Virus record (IMG/VR): IMGVR_UViG_3300043466_004445
Location: 1 to 38,955 of that record
DNA length: 38,955 nt
Reading direction: 5' to 3' (one strand)
Origin: a virus
Shown: positions 30,016 through 38,648 of the stretch, piece after piece
Numbering within the stretch: position 1 is the first letter of the stretch
Layout: each line of letters starts with the position of its first letter
Made by a program: the position numbers and the translations under genes
The notes under the pieces: model-generated
Told to the model about the DNA's origin: nothing
Databases searched by the model: none
The model's input: only the letters and a program-made list of their open reading frames with translations

Positions 30016-31548
30016 ATGATAACCATTGAAAATTATAAAGACACCGTTAAAGGCATTAACTTTTCTCAACTGCCTGTTACCTTTTGGAAGGGGCATGACT
30101 TCGTTCAGAAATCTTCTGAGAATTATAGCAATTGGGATGCTTACCACAAAAACGAAACCATTAAACGTGTGATGGATGCTTATTTTGCTAAACTAGATGA
30201 GCATTTACAAAAGCACCCGATTAAAGGCAAAACCATTCTTGCTCCTGTTGAACATTCTGAACCCGAAAAAAAGATAGAAACAAAAACGCCTGTACAAAGA
30301 AAAGCACCTATACATAAAGCTAATCAAACTGAGAGCCATGATGATGATACGGATTATTCTTTTGTGGAACGCATCCCAGAAGAAATCCGTTTCATGAAAC
30401 GTTATATTTCCATGAATGGTAAGAAAAAAACAAAAGAAGATTTGTTACGTTTCATAAATGCTTTACATCGTGCCATCATTGAAAAGAAAGTGCGTAAATC
30501 TTCGCCATACTCCAAACAAATCGAGTACATGCAAGACAAGCTTGTGAAAACGTATAATGCCATGACAAAAGCTCTAACCGTTGAGATTGGCGAGAAAACC
30601 ATTTTAGAATTTAAAGGCTTGATTATGCAAGAAAAGGTTATGCCATCTGTTAACCTGATTAAACGTTACATTAACTTAAACGGTAAATACAACGTTAAGG
30701 ATAAAGCTAAATTATTAATGGATGCCATGCAACGTGCTTCTAAACTGAAAAAAGTAACGAAGACGGATAAGTATGCTAAGTTATTAGATACGATGTTTGC
30801 TAACCTTAACGCATACGTTAAAAACAAATCTCAAAAGATATTGAGCATCCAGCAAACGGAATTAAACGGATTGAATGGTGTGTTAGGTTGTGCTTGTGAA
30901 GTGAATGGATTAGAGGGGATTGAGGAAGTAAACGCTATTGAAGAAATAGAAAGCCCTGTTAACGAAATTCCTGGTGTTATGAGTAGTATGGATTTTAGAA
31001 ACGTGCAATTTAAAACATTGGGCTTTGTGGGTAAGTATCGTAAATTGATAGGAGATCCGTCAAAGGGTTTTAGTGTCATGGTGTATGGTAAACCGAAAAT
31101 GGGTAAATCATTTCTTTGTGTGGACTTCGCTGGGTACTTAGCCAGAAATCATGGCAACGTGCTTTATGTGGCTAAAGAGGAAGGTTTAGATATGACTTTA
31201 CAGGATAAGTTAAAAGCCAAAGATGTGGCGCATCCTAATTTATTTGTAGCGGAAGAAATCCCCAGCGATTTAACGCCTTATGACTTTATCTTTTTTGATA
31301 GTGTTAATAAGCTTGGTTTATCTACTGGCGACCTTGAAACGTTAAGACATAATTACCCATCAAAGTCGTTTATTTACATTTTCCAGACCACTAAGGAGGG
31401 TAATTTCAGAGGAGCTAATGAGTTCCAGCATGATGTGGATGTCGTTATCCAAGTGCCAGAAAAGGGTTTAGCTGTGCAGAATGGTAGATTCAATCAAGGA
31501 GGGGAAATGAGGATATTTGAGGAGCAGGAATATCGGGACGTAGCTTAA
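30016..31548 (+). CDS. RadA-like RecA-superfamily ATPase with helical repeats
   Basis: A 510-residue protein, last gene of the operon. The C-terminal 170 residues form a RecA/RadA-like ATPase: Walker A GKPKMGKS at residues 358-365, VLYVAKEEG, the Walker B-like strand YDFIFFDSVNKLGLS, and a late IFQTTKEGNFRGANEFQHDV that resembles RadA/KaiC-type proteins. The N-terminal half carries two related helical modules, FMKRYISMNGKKKTKEDLLR and LIKRYINLNGKYNVKDKAKL, each followed by a YxKx..M..xL helix. Between the halves lie LNGLNG and VNGLEG motifs that match other operon proteins. It is not an FtsK/HerA packaging ATPase by motif. A role in DNA handling with the helicase is likely. Confidence 0.75.
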   Translation: MITIENYKDTVKGINFSQLPVTFWKGHDFVQKSSENYSNWDAYHKNETIKRVMDAYFAKLDEHLQKHPIKGKTILAPVEHSEPEKKIETKTPVQRKAPIHKANQTESHDDDTDYSFVERIPEEIRFMKRYISMNGKKKTKEDLLRFINALHRAIIEKKVRKSSPYSKQIEYMQDKLVKTYNAMTKALTVEIGEKTILEFKGLIMQEKVMPSVNLIKRYINLNGKYNVKDKAKLLMDAMQRASKLKKVTKTDKYAKLLDTMFANLNAYVKNKSQKILSIQQTELNGLNGVLGCACEVNGLEGIEEVNAIEEIESPVNEIPGVMSSMDFRNVQFKTLGFVGKYRKLIGDPSKGFSVMVYGKPKMGKSFLCVDFAGYLARNHGNVLYVAKEEGLDMTLQDKLKAKDVAHPNLFVAEEIPSDLTPYDFIFFDSVNKLGLSTGDLETLRHNYPSKSFIYIFQTTKEGNFRGANEFQHDVDVVIQVPEKGLAVQNGRFNQGGEMRIFEEQEYRDVA

Positions 31549-31574
31549 AAAAGTGGGTAAATCCCACTTTTTTT
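31547..31574 (+). terminator. Intrinsic terminator of the operon
   Basis: AAAAAAGTGGG, loop TAAAT, CCCACTTTTTTTT: a 5-bp GC-rich core extended by A-T pairs and ending in an 8-base T-run, right at the ATPase stop codon. It marks the end of the 18.7-kb transcription unit. Confidence 0.85.
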
Positions 31575-31646
31575 TATTAATTTGTAACTAAAAAATATCA
31601 TGGATTTAGTTCCAATCTTATATAATCTAATTTCTAAAAATCTTAA

Positions 31647-33362
31647 ATGAAAACACAAATATTACCAACGTTTAAAGACATATTTCCAGAGGAGAAACAA
31701 CCTACCATTCAAGAAATTGTAGCAACAATTCCAACTGATATTCTAATCAAAGTCTCCTCTTATATAAATGCACAACTTTATTTTTCAAAAGAAAGGCTAA
31801 AAACAGAAATTAAAATTTTCATTCATCTCATAGAAAGAATAACCGACCATAAACTAAGGAATGCTCCACATAATAATTTAATGGCGTTTAAAAATAGACT
31901 AGCTGAACAGGAGATAGCTATTTTCCCTTTACCACATACTTTAAAATTAATAGAACTTGCCTATCTTTCAGATTATATACCAAATCAAGGAAAAACAACT
32001 CCAGAGCAAGATTTAAACATTTTAAAAGCTCTTCTTATAATTAATTCTGGAGCCAATGATAAGACTATTCAAATTTTTGACGGAGTTGATATGTCAAATG
32101 ACGAATCAGTTTATAAAATATTCTGGGCATCATTACTCCCTAATTCTACCATTCTCTTAAGAAAAGATTTAATTCTATCCCTCTATAAATCATTGAATTT
32201 TTTTAAATTTCTAAAAAACAACTATCCAACATACTTAAATCAATATTTGGAGGTAAATCAAGTTGATGTTTACCAGAAAATACCAATCAAATTATTTGAG
32301 TTGTATTCTAATGGATATAATAAAGAGCAGGATTTTTTCTATTCATATTTTAACAAAGACGTAATTTCACAAAATCAAATAGTAGCAAATTTGTCTTTAG
32401 ATATTAAAAATTTTTCAAGAGACGAGTTCATAGCAAAAAAAATGCAGATGAATTTTAAGGGAATCAGAACTTTTCCAGTTTTGAAATCTGAAAAAGAAGA
32501 ATATAATATTAGTAATTGGAATTTTATAATTGAAAAATTTTATGAAGGTCTAGTATTTGATTTTTATAATAAAACTAATATTAAAGACCTCAAAGAATTA
32601 AAGAGCTTTGAAGATTATAAAGGAAAAATGGGAGACTATTTTGCAAATATATTCTTTATGAATTTAATGAAGGAAATGTTTAATCATCATCCAATTATCT
32701 GTTTAAAGGAAAAAGAGAGGAACCAACATTGCGATTATGATTTTTATATTAGAGTAAAAAATAACGTATTCTTTTTTGAGTTTAAAGATATTTTATTTCC
32801 GATAAACGAATCTTATGAAGATATAAAAAATACTATTGATAAAAAGCTAGTAGATAATAAAAAAGGGATTAAACAAATTATTAGACAAATAAAGAATTTT
32901 AATCAAGACTCTACTGTTTTTGATGATTTAGAAAACGAAGGTATTTCATTAAAAGATATTAATATTTACCCAGTTTTAGTTTATACCGATAATGCTTTCG
33001 GTATGACTGGCATTAATCATTATTTAAACAATCTATTTGAAACAGAGGTAAGCAAGGAACTTAAAAATAAAGAATTTAGCGTAAAGCCTCTAGTATTAAT
33101 GTCATTAGATTTTTTGATGGAAGAGTATGAGAATTTTAAAAGTGGAAAATTCGATTTAGTGTATATTATAAACCTATATTATGATTTGAGGAAAGAGAAC
33201 ATAAAAATATATGAACAAACTAAAACGCCTATAACTTTGCAAAATGCTTTTGAGGGGTTTGATGTAGTTATAAGAGAAAAGATAGTTTCTAATTCTAAAG
33301 ACCTTCTTAATGGTTACTTTTATGAAAAAGTTATAGAAGACTTTAAACCTTTTCTTCAATAA
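31647..33362 (+). CDS. Large unknown protein with PD-(D/E)xK-like core
   Basis: A 571-residue AT-rich gene product with no assigned family. Most of the N-terminal 330 residues are helical. At about residues 360-380 the sequence CDYDFYIRVKNNVFFFEFKD has the D...ExK spacing of a PD-(D/E)xK nuclease, followed by a helix with NKKGIKQIIRQIKNF and strand YPVLVYTD, as such folds often show. It has no signal or membrane segment. It begins about 70 bp after the big operon's terminator and is compositionally more AT-rich than it, suggesting separate acquisition. A defence-type nuclease is the leading guess. Confidence 0.5.
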   Translation: MKTQILPTFKDIFPEEKQPTIQEIVATIPTDILIKVSSYINAQLYFSKERLKTEIKIFIHLIERITDHKLRNAPHNNLMAFKNRLAEQEIAIFPLPHTLKLIELAYLSDYIPNQGKTTPEQDLNILKALLIINSGANDKTIQIFDGVDMSNDESVYKIFWASLLPNSTILLRKDLILSLYKSLNFFKFLKNNYPTYLNQYLEVNQVDVYQKIPIKLFELYSNGYNKEQDFFYSYFNKDVISQNQIVANLSLDIKNFSRDEFIAKKMQMNFKGIRTFPVLKSEKEEYNISNWNFIIEKFYEGLVFDFYNKTNIKDLKELKSFEDYKGKMGDYFANIFFMNLMKEMFNHHPIICLKEKERNQHCDYDFYIRVKNNVFFFEFKDILFPINESYEDIKNTIDKKLVDNKKGIKQIIRQIKNFNQDSTVFDDLENEGISLKDINIYPVLVYTDNAFGMTGINHYLNNLFETEVSKELKNKEFSVKPLVLMSLDFLMEEYENFKSGKFDLVYIINLYYDLRKENIKIYEQTKTPITLQNAFEGFDVVIREKIVSNSKDLLNGYFYEKVIEDFKPFLQ

Positions 33363-33514
33363 GAATAAATGGAATCCTCGTTTAAACTTTCATTACAAAA
33401 TATCAAAAAACTTGACAATTGTTTTTATTCTGTAAAATAGGTATTTATACATATTTCATTGATAAAAAAACTGTTTAGTTTTAGGATAACTTAAAATTAA
33501 AAACAAAATTAATT

Positions 33515-34804
33515 ATGATACAATCTATTGCTGACCTTTTAAATGAATTCATAAAACAAAACGTTGAAGTGCTTAATAAAGAAGAAATCAAGCATTCAAC
33601 CTCGGTAGGAGATATGTTTGAGGGACTTACTCAAGAAGTTTTGAATCGTTCTATTTTTCAAGACCTAAACCTTAAAGTAGTAAAAAATAGCTTTATTTTA
33701 GGGTGTAAAAATGAATTTGATGTTTTGCTTGTTGAGGGTGATGGCAGAAATATGCCATTCACAAACCGTTATGAGTTCAGACCTGAACAAGTAATAGCAA
33801 TTTTACAGGTAAAAAAGAATCTTTATTCAAAAGATATAAGCGAAGGATTTACAAATTTACAGTTCATTATAGACCATTATGAAAACAAAAAAACAGAACC
33901 TTTTATGTACAAATTACATAAGGATAGTTTTCGTGCAATTTGTAGAAAAGATATTGATGCCTATAAATTAAAAGAATTAACATTAGAGGAAGAATTTGTT
34001 TATTCTACTTTAGCCATTGAAGCGCAACTACCAGTAAGGATACTTTGGGGATTTAATGGATTTGCAAGTGAATGGAATTACCGTGAATCATTTATAGAAT
34101 ATCTGACTAAAAATTTAACTACTTCTGCGAAAAATAAAATACCGGGGTTTGGCCCTCATAATTTCCCTAACCTAATTATTTGTAGAAATTTTTCGATGAT
34201 GAAACAAAATGGAATGCCATTTATAAGTCCTTTGAATGAAAAAAAATGGTGGCCATTTTATGCTACATCTTCATACAACCCAACTTATTACATTTTAGAA
34301 GCAATCTGGACAAGATTATCTTATAAATATGAGCAACTTCCAACAAGTATTTTTGGTGAAGATTTGACAATGGAACCAGCTACAAGGTTTTTAGATTGTA
34401 GGATAAAAGAATTTAACGGGGGCTTTGGATGGGAATACGATTATTTTGCAGCAACCGAAGAAACACTTAAAGAAAATACAAATGTTGTTCAATGGGAACC
34501 TGTTTTTTTAGATGAAAAACAACACATTGTAATAACCGAGTTGTGTGAAAAGGGAGAAATTGATTTAGCAAATCATGGTGGATTAGATGTTTTTGTTATG
34601 GAAAAACAAAACTATTCATCATTAGACCATTTTATAGAAAAATTAAAACGCACAGGATTAGCATCAGTTGAAAATAACAAATTGAAATTACTTACCGACC
34701 TCTGTCAATGTGTAATTATGCCAGATGGTCGAACTGTTGCTGGGGACAATAAAACAGGGAGATTGACTCGTTGGGTAGAGAATCAGATGAAGAAGAATTC
34801 TTAA
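33515..34804 (+). CDS. DUF6602-type nuclease-like protein
   Basis: A 429-residue protein. Its N-terminal 110 residues match the pattern I know from DUF6602: VGDMFEGLTQEVLN, then GCKNEFDVLLVEG, then RPEQVIAILQVKKN. Asp69 and the Q-V-K at residues 98-100 are placed like a PD-(D/E)xK site with Gln in place of Glu. The rest (KIPGFGPHNFPNLIICRNFS, ATRFLDCRIKEFNGGFGWEY) is of unknown role. It is followed after 2 bp by a zinc-peptidase gene on the same strand, so the two form an operon. Function is unknown; a defence role is inferred from the nuclease-peptidase pairing and location. Confidence 0.6.
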   Translation: MIQSIADLLNEFIKQNVEVLNKEEIKHSTSVGDMFEGLTQEVLNRSIFQDLNLKVVKNSFILGCKNEFDVLLVEGDGRNMPFTNRYEFRPEQVIAILQVKKNLYSKDISEGFTNLQFIIDHYENKKTEPFMYKLHKDSFRAICRKDIDAYKLKELTLEEEFVYSTLAIEAQLPVRILWGFNGFASEWNYRESFIEYLTKNLTTSAKNKIPGFGPHNFPNLIICRNFSMMKQNGMPFISPLNEKKWWPFYATSSYNPTYYILEAIWTRLSYKYEQLPTSIFGEDLTMEPATRFLDCRIKEFNGGFGWEYDYFAATEETLKENTNVVQWEPVFLDEKQHIVITELCEKGEIDLANHGGLDVFVMEKQNYSSLDHFIEKLKRTGLASVENNKLKLLTDLCQCVIMPDGRTVAGDNKTGRLTRWVENQMKKNS

Positions 34805-34806
34805 TT

Positions 34807-36060
34807 ATGAGTAATGCTAAACAATACTTAGAAGATATTCAAGGATTACTTATTTATCTAAAGAATAAGAATGGTTATGCGCCTTCAATAAAAGAGGTAA
34901 TTGAAAAACAAGCTAAAGACCCTGTATTTTTTAAAACGATTTTTGACGATTATTCACAAAATCATGAAGTTGAGTTAAAAGATTATTTAATTGGTAGAAA
35001 TCTTCGAATAAAAGAAACGTATGAAAATTCTTTAAGAGAGGTTTATGTACAATGTGAAACTGCAACCGATGAAGAATTTGAAAAAACACTAAAAGAAACA
35101 TCAGAATTCCATTTAAACCTAATTTCAAAATTACCAACAAAGTTTCAAGAATTGTACTCATTTGCTACTGTTCATCATTTATTAACTGAAATTATTGAAG
35201 CTGCTTCTCATCTTAATTATAAAATTAATAAATATCCAATTATAGGAACAGTATCAAATCATTCCGTTAATTTAGGAACATTTACTCTTGAAAACGGAGA
35301 GCCTGTAATTATTGTTGATGAAGATTTTCTTTCTTTTATCCATCTTCTTTCAAAAATTTTTGTTCAATGTTTGCCTTTGGGAGATAAAGGGGAAACGGAT
35401 TCTATAATAACAAGAAAAGATGAAATCATAGAAACTATTAAAAATAACCCTCAAATATTAATTTATTTCAAAGACTTTTTAAAAGCATATATTAATGGTT
35501 CTCCGAGAAAAGCGAGTCAATACTTTCTTCCACAAGATGCAAAATATATGCTTTGCACATTTCTAATGATGAGTGCTGAGTTTTTTGCAATAGGGCATGA
35601 AATAGGACATATTATTAAACACCATGATAATTCAAAGTTAAAATTTTGGTATTTTGGCAGAGAGGGGGTTACTTCTTTTGATGAACAAAATCAAGAAAAG
35701 GAATTTGAAGCGGATAAAATAGGCATGCACTTGGCTATGCAAGCAATGGCAAAGTATGATTTCCAAGCAGATTTTTGTTATATCGGAATTGAATGTTTTT
35801 TTATTGTAAACGATATTGCTTTAAAAGCTAAAAATATTGTTGAGAAAGGACATGAGGATATTTCAGGATATTTTAAAACACATCCTTCAAATCAAAAAAG
35901 AAAAGAAAAAATCAGAGCAGAATTATTGCAATTACTACCAGAGGAGGATATGAAAAATGCAACTTATTTACCAGATATTATTGATGAAACAATGGCATAC
36001 CTTTGGGAAAATTCTAAAGAGGACTTTATCCAAGAATACACGAAAAGCAAGCCAAATTGA
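34807..36060 (+). CDS. M48-like zinc metallopeptidase
   Basis: A 417-residue protein with a gluzincin-type site: FFAIGHEIGHIIKHHDNS, where His264, Glu265 and His268 form the HExxH, and a downstream helix EFEADKIGMHLA (from Glu299) that matches the ExxxD third-ligand element of M48 peptidases. There are no transmembrane helices, unlike HtpX, so it is probably cytoplasmic. The N-terminal 150 residues are helical and may bind a partner. The ATG at 34807, 2 bp after the preceding stop, was chosen over an overlapping ATG at 34771. Operon partner of the DUF6602-type gene. Confidence 0.68.
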   Translation: MSNAKQYLEDIQGLLIYLKNKNGYAPSIKEVIEKQAKDPVFFKTIFDDYSQNHEVELKDYLIGRNLRIKETYENSLREVYVQCETATDEEFEKTLKETSEFHLNLISKLPTKFQELYSFATVHHLLTEIIEAASHLNYKINKYPIIGTVSNHSVNLGTFTLENGEPVIIVDEDFLSFIHLLSKIFVQCLPLGDKGETDSIITRKDEIIETIKNNPQILIYFKDFLKAYINGSPRKASQYFLPQDAKYMLCTFLMMSAEFFAIGHEIGHIIKHHDNSKLKFWYFGREGVTSFDEQNQEKEFEADKIGMHLAMQAMAKYDFQADFCYIGIECFFIVNDIALKAKNIVEKGHEDISGYFKTHPSNQKRKEKIRAELLQLLPEEDMKNATYLPDIIDETMAYLWENSKEDFIQEYTKSKPN

Positions 36061-36084
36061 GCAAAAATGATGTGAAAACACCCT

Positions 36085-36189
36085 TTATCCCTTATCAATC
36101 AATAACTTGAGATTAGCTAAAGTCTTTAATTCTTCAAGTTCTTGGTTGGACATTTGGTCAGCTGGGTTCACAAGTATCTCCCAGCGGGA
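36085..36189 (-). pseudogene. Possible C-terminal gene remnant
   Basis: An open stretch of 34 codons on the minus strand, ending SNQELEELKTLANLKLLIDKG and a stop, with WEILVNPADQ before it and a stop just upstream. The amino-acid composition is protein-like. It may be the tail of a gene cut by insertion of the element whose integrase lies to the right, or a short peptide from its ATG at 36153. No homologue was identified. Confidence 0.25.
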
Positions 36190-36225
36190 TCACAAAAAGA
36201 TCGGTTCTTTCGGGTAAAAATGATT

Positions 36226-36264
36226 AAAGCCTCGTAAAACGCAAGTTTCACGAGGCTTTTTTTA
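36226..36264. terminator. Intrinsic terminator left of the integrative element
   Basis: AAAGCCTCGT (36226-36235) pairs with ACGAGGCTTT (36250-36259), followed by TTTTT. It lies between the peptidase gene and the integrase. The rest of 36061-36452 holds the remnant frame, the TCGGTTAC repeats and the integrase promoter. Confidence 0.8.
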
Positions 36265-36302
36265 TTTATCTATATCAAACCAAATCAATTCATTTCAACC
36301 TA

Positions 36303-36437
36303 TTCGGTTACTAATTCGGTTACCTTTTTATTTCTCTATTTTCGTACCCGAATTTTACGTAAACCATTGATTCTATTGCTGTTCAGAAGAACAAAGTTTG
36401 CCAAAACAAACCAATTTATCAATGTTTAATCGGTTAC
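36303..36437. repeat. TCGGTTAC repeats upstream of the integrase
   Basis: TTCGGTTAC at 36303-36311 and 36315-36323 (12 bp apart), and ATCGGTTAC at 36429-36437, 16 bp before the integrase ATG. A TATTTTCG -7-like element lies at 36337-36344. The copies could be integrase arm-type sites or an operator for the integrase promoter, and the attachment site probably lies nearby. Confidence 0.45.
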
Positions 36438-36452
36438 TAAAATCGGGGCAAA

Positions 36453-37724
36453 ATGAAAGTAAAACAAAACCTATCAATTCTTATTTGGGCTAACCTTTCT
36501 AAAAAGGACAAAAACGGCCTGCTACCTTTGTATGCTCGTATTACCATAGATGGTAAACGTGCTGAAATTTCTCTTTATAATAAAGTTCATCCTGATAAAT
36601 GGGATAAAGAGAAAGCTAAAATAAAGGGCAATGATTTGGAAACTAAAACTTTAAACACTCATTTCGATAAAGTAAAGTCTGATTTGAATGTTCTCTTTAT
36701 CAACCTGGGTGTCATACACGAAACCGTTAGTCCACAATTACTTAGCGATACTTATTTAGGAAAAGACCCGCAACCATTAGAAAAAACATTAATGGATGCT
36801 ATTGAATACCACAATCGAAAGTTTAAAGAAAAAGCTGTGCATGGCTCTGTATCATTAAAAACGTGGACACGTTTCGAAATACTTAAAAACAAGGTACTTA
36901 AGTTTATGGTGCATAATTATAAAGAAAAAGACCGTAGGTTAAAGGATGTAAAACATTCCTTTGCAACTGATTTTGAGCATTACCTGATGATAAATGATAA
37001 GCTTGCATCAAATACCCTTATGAAATATATTAAAATGCTTAAAACCATTTTAAATATGGCAGTAGCAAATGAATGGATTAATTCTAATCCCTTCATGAAC
37101 TTCAAATGCACCTACACTCCACCCGATAGAAATGTTTTAAATCCTGATGAACTAAATACACTTTTTCTTAAAGTGTTACCAAACAAGCGTTTAGAAGAAG
37201 TAAGAGATGTTTTTATTTTTGCTTGTTACACTGGTTATGCTTTTGCTGATATGGAACAATTTGAAGCTGATGCAGTTTCAGTTGGTATTGATGGAGAATA
37301 TTGGTTAAAAACCAATCGTATTAAAACTGATTCAGCTGAAAATGTCATGTTGTTGGAAATTCCTTACGAAATCATTCAAAAATATAAATCGCACCCTTAT
37401 TGCTTGGCAAACAATAAATTGTTGCCAATTATAAGTAACCAACGTTATAATGGATATTTAAAAGAATTAGCAGGAATTTGTAATATCAAAAAACATTTAA
37501 CTTCTCACATTGCACGCCACACCTTCGCAACAACGGTTACACTAGCAAACGGAATTTCATTAGAAAGTGTGAGCGCCATGCTTGGCCATAAAAGTATTCG
37601 CACTACTCAAATTTATGCAAAAGTGGTTCAAAGCAAATTAAGCGATGAAATGAAGATGCTAAAACAGAAATTAAATCCCACAATCAATTGTGAATTAATT
37701 AGTTCGGCAGCTAGTAACAATTAG
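36453..37724 (+). CDS. IntDOT-like tyrosine recombinase (integrase)
   Basis: A 423-residue tyrosine recombinase of the Bacteroidota conjugative-transposon type: N-terminal arm-binding domain (residues 1-95), SAM-like core-binding domain (about 100-215), and catalytic domain. The catalytic HxxR is His352-Arg355 in HIARHTFATT, the second His is 379 in LGHKSIRTTQ, and the nucleophile is Tyr388 in IYAKV. In box I the usual Arg is Ala263 (YTGYAFAD); IntDOT likewise lacks this Arg, so this is a family trait and does not imply loss of function. It integrates and excises the element that extends to the right. Confidence 0.9.
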   Translation: MKVKQNLSILIWANLSKKDKNGLLPLYARITIDGKRAEISLYNKVHPDKWDKEKAKIKGNDLETKTLNTHFDKVKSDLNVLFINLGVIHETVSPQLLSDTYLGKDPQPLEKTLMDAIEYHNRKFKEKAVHGSVSLKTWTRFEILKNKVLKFMVHNYKEKDRRLKDVKHSFATDFEHYLMINDKLASNTLMKYIKMLKTILNMAVANEWINSNPFMNFKCTYTPPDRNVLNPDELNTLFLKVLPNKRLEEVRDVFIFACYTGYAFADMEQFEADAVSVGIDGEYWLKTNRIKTDSAENVMLLEIPYEIIQKYKSHPYCLANNKLLPIISNQRYNGYLKELAGICNIKKHLTSHIARHTFATTVTLANGISLESVSAMLGHKSIRTTQIYAKVVQSKLSDEMKMLKQKLNPTINCELISSAASNN

Positions 37725-37766
37725 TAAAAATAAAAGTTATGAGATTATATCTCAACTATTATTTTT

Positions 37767-38561
37767 ATGAAACAACATGCTGAAAACTTGGCTAAACGCC
37801 TTGATACAGAGTTTCTTGAAATAGAAACTTTGTATTTAGACAAATTGCCTATGCTATTAAAAAAGGTTGAAGTAGCAAATATCTTGGTTCAAGAACTTCA
37901 GCTACACGTTACTAAATACAAATTAATTAAGTCTGAGAAAGACCAAATTATTTATTACAAATATTGTTTACCCCTCATTCAAAAATGGGTATATGCTTAT
38001 GAGTTCATTCATTCCATTGAAAAAGATGCTTTGCTTGGCACTCAAGAAATGAAAGCAGATTATTACAAATCTGCACTTCAAAAACTAAACTGCAGTTACA
38101 AACGCAGAACCAATGAATTCACTTCTATTCGCCAAAGCGACAAGCGTTTTGAAGCTACTACTCTCCTTACCTCTAATTTAAACAATGATATTATTGCATT
38201 ATTTGAGGCCCATTTTATTGCTGAAGAATATTTGATCAATACCATTGCAAAATTAAAAATCGAACAACATACAAACCCGGTTTATCAACCTGGTCCCTCC
38301 AATTACAAATGGGCAAAATCCAAAACAGATTTAGTAGAATTATGCTACGCATTATTCTACGGCCATTGTATAGTTGATGCAAACACACAAAAACCAATTC
38401 AATTAACTAAGCTTACAATAGCTTTAGAAACTGCCTTTTCAGCCGAATTAAAAGATTACAAGCGCTTATTTTCAGATGTAAAAAAGCGTAAGATGAACGA
38501 ATCTTTTACCAAGTACTTACAGCTAACCATTCAGCACCAAATCGAAATTCATTTCAAATAA
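37767..38561 (+). CDS. rteC: RteC-domain protein
   Basis: A 264-residue helical protein that matches RteC, a regulator of excision genes in CTnDOT-type conjugative transposons. Visible family blocks are IIYYKYCLPLIQKWVYAYEF near residue 75, then PSNYKWAKSKTDLVELCYAL, and the terminal HTH-like part with VKKRKMNESFTKYLQ. It follows the integrase by about 40 bp. It would be expected to activate excision functions in the element. Confidence 0.82.
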   Translation: MKQHAENLAKRLDTEFLEIETLYLDKLPMLLKKVEVANILVQELQLHVTKYKLIKSEKDQIIYYKYCLPLIQKWVYAYEFIHSIEKDALLGTQEMKADYYKSALQKLNCSYKRRTNEFTSIRQSDKRFEATTLLTSNLNNDIIALFEAHFIAEEYLINTIAKLKIEQHTNPVYQPGPSNYKWAKSKTDLVELCYALFYGHCIVDANTQKPIQLTKLTIALETAFSAELKDYKRLFSDVKKRKMNESFTKYLQLTIQHQIEIHFK

Positions 38562-38566
38562 AAAAT

Positions 38567-38584
38567 CGTTCCACATGTGGAACG
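38567..38584. promoter_or_regulatory. 18-bp perfect palindrome before the HTH gene
   Basis: CGTTCCACATGTGGAACG, fully self-complementary, right after rteC and 65 bp before the HTH start. A candidate operator, for RteC or the HTH protein itself. It overlaps a GTG that would otherwise extend the downstream frame, which argues for the later start. Confidence 0.5.
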
Positions 38585-38648
38585 TGATGTGGAAAGAAAC
38601 AAATTAAAGCACTGCAATTTTGCCTGCATAACATTAAAACAGGATAAA

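Noticed and set aside
31084-31548. The last operon gene as an FtsK/HerA-type packaging ATPase of tailless viruses
   Set aside because: The Walker A GKPKMGKS, FFDSVNK and the KEGNFRGANEF segment fit RecA/RadA-type ATPases better.
36160-36205. GCTGGGTTCA...CCCAGC resembles the T arm and 3' end of a tRNA
   Set aside because: The loop is 13 bases instead of 7 and no D arm or anticodon arm precedes it; on the minus strand the same bases read as part of a protein-like remnant.
36453-37724. The integrase as inactive because the box I Arg is missing
   Set aside because: IntDOT-type integrases of this phylum are active without it, and HxxR, the second His and the Tyr are intact.
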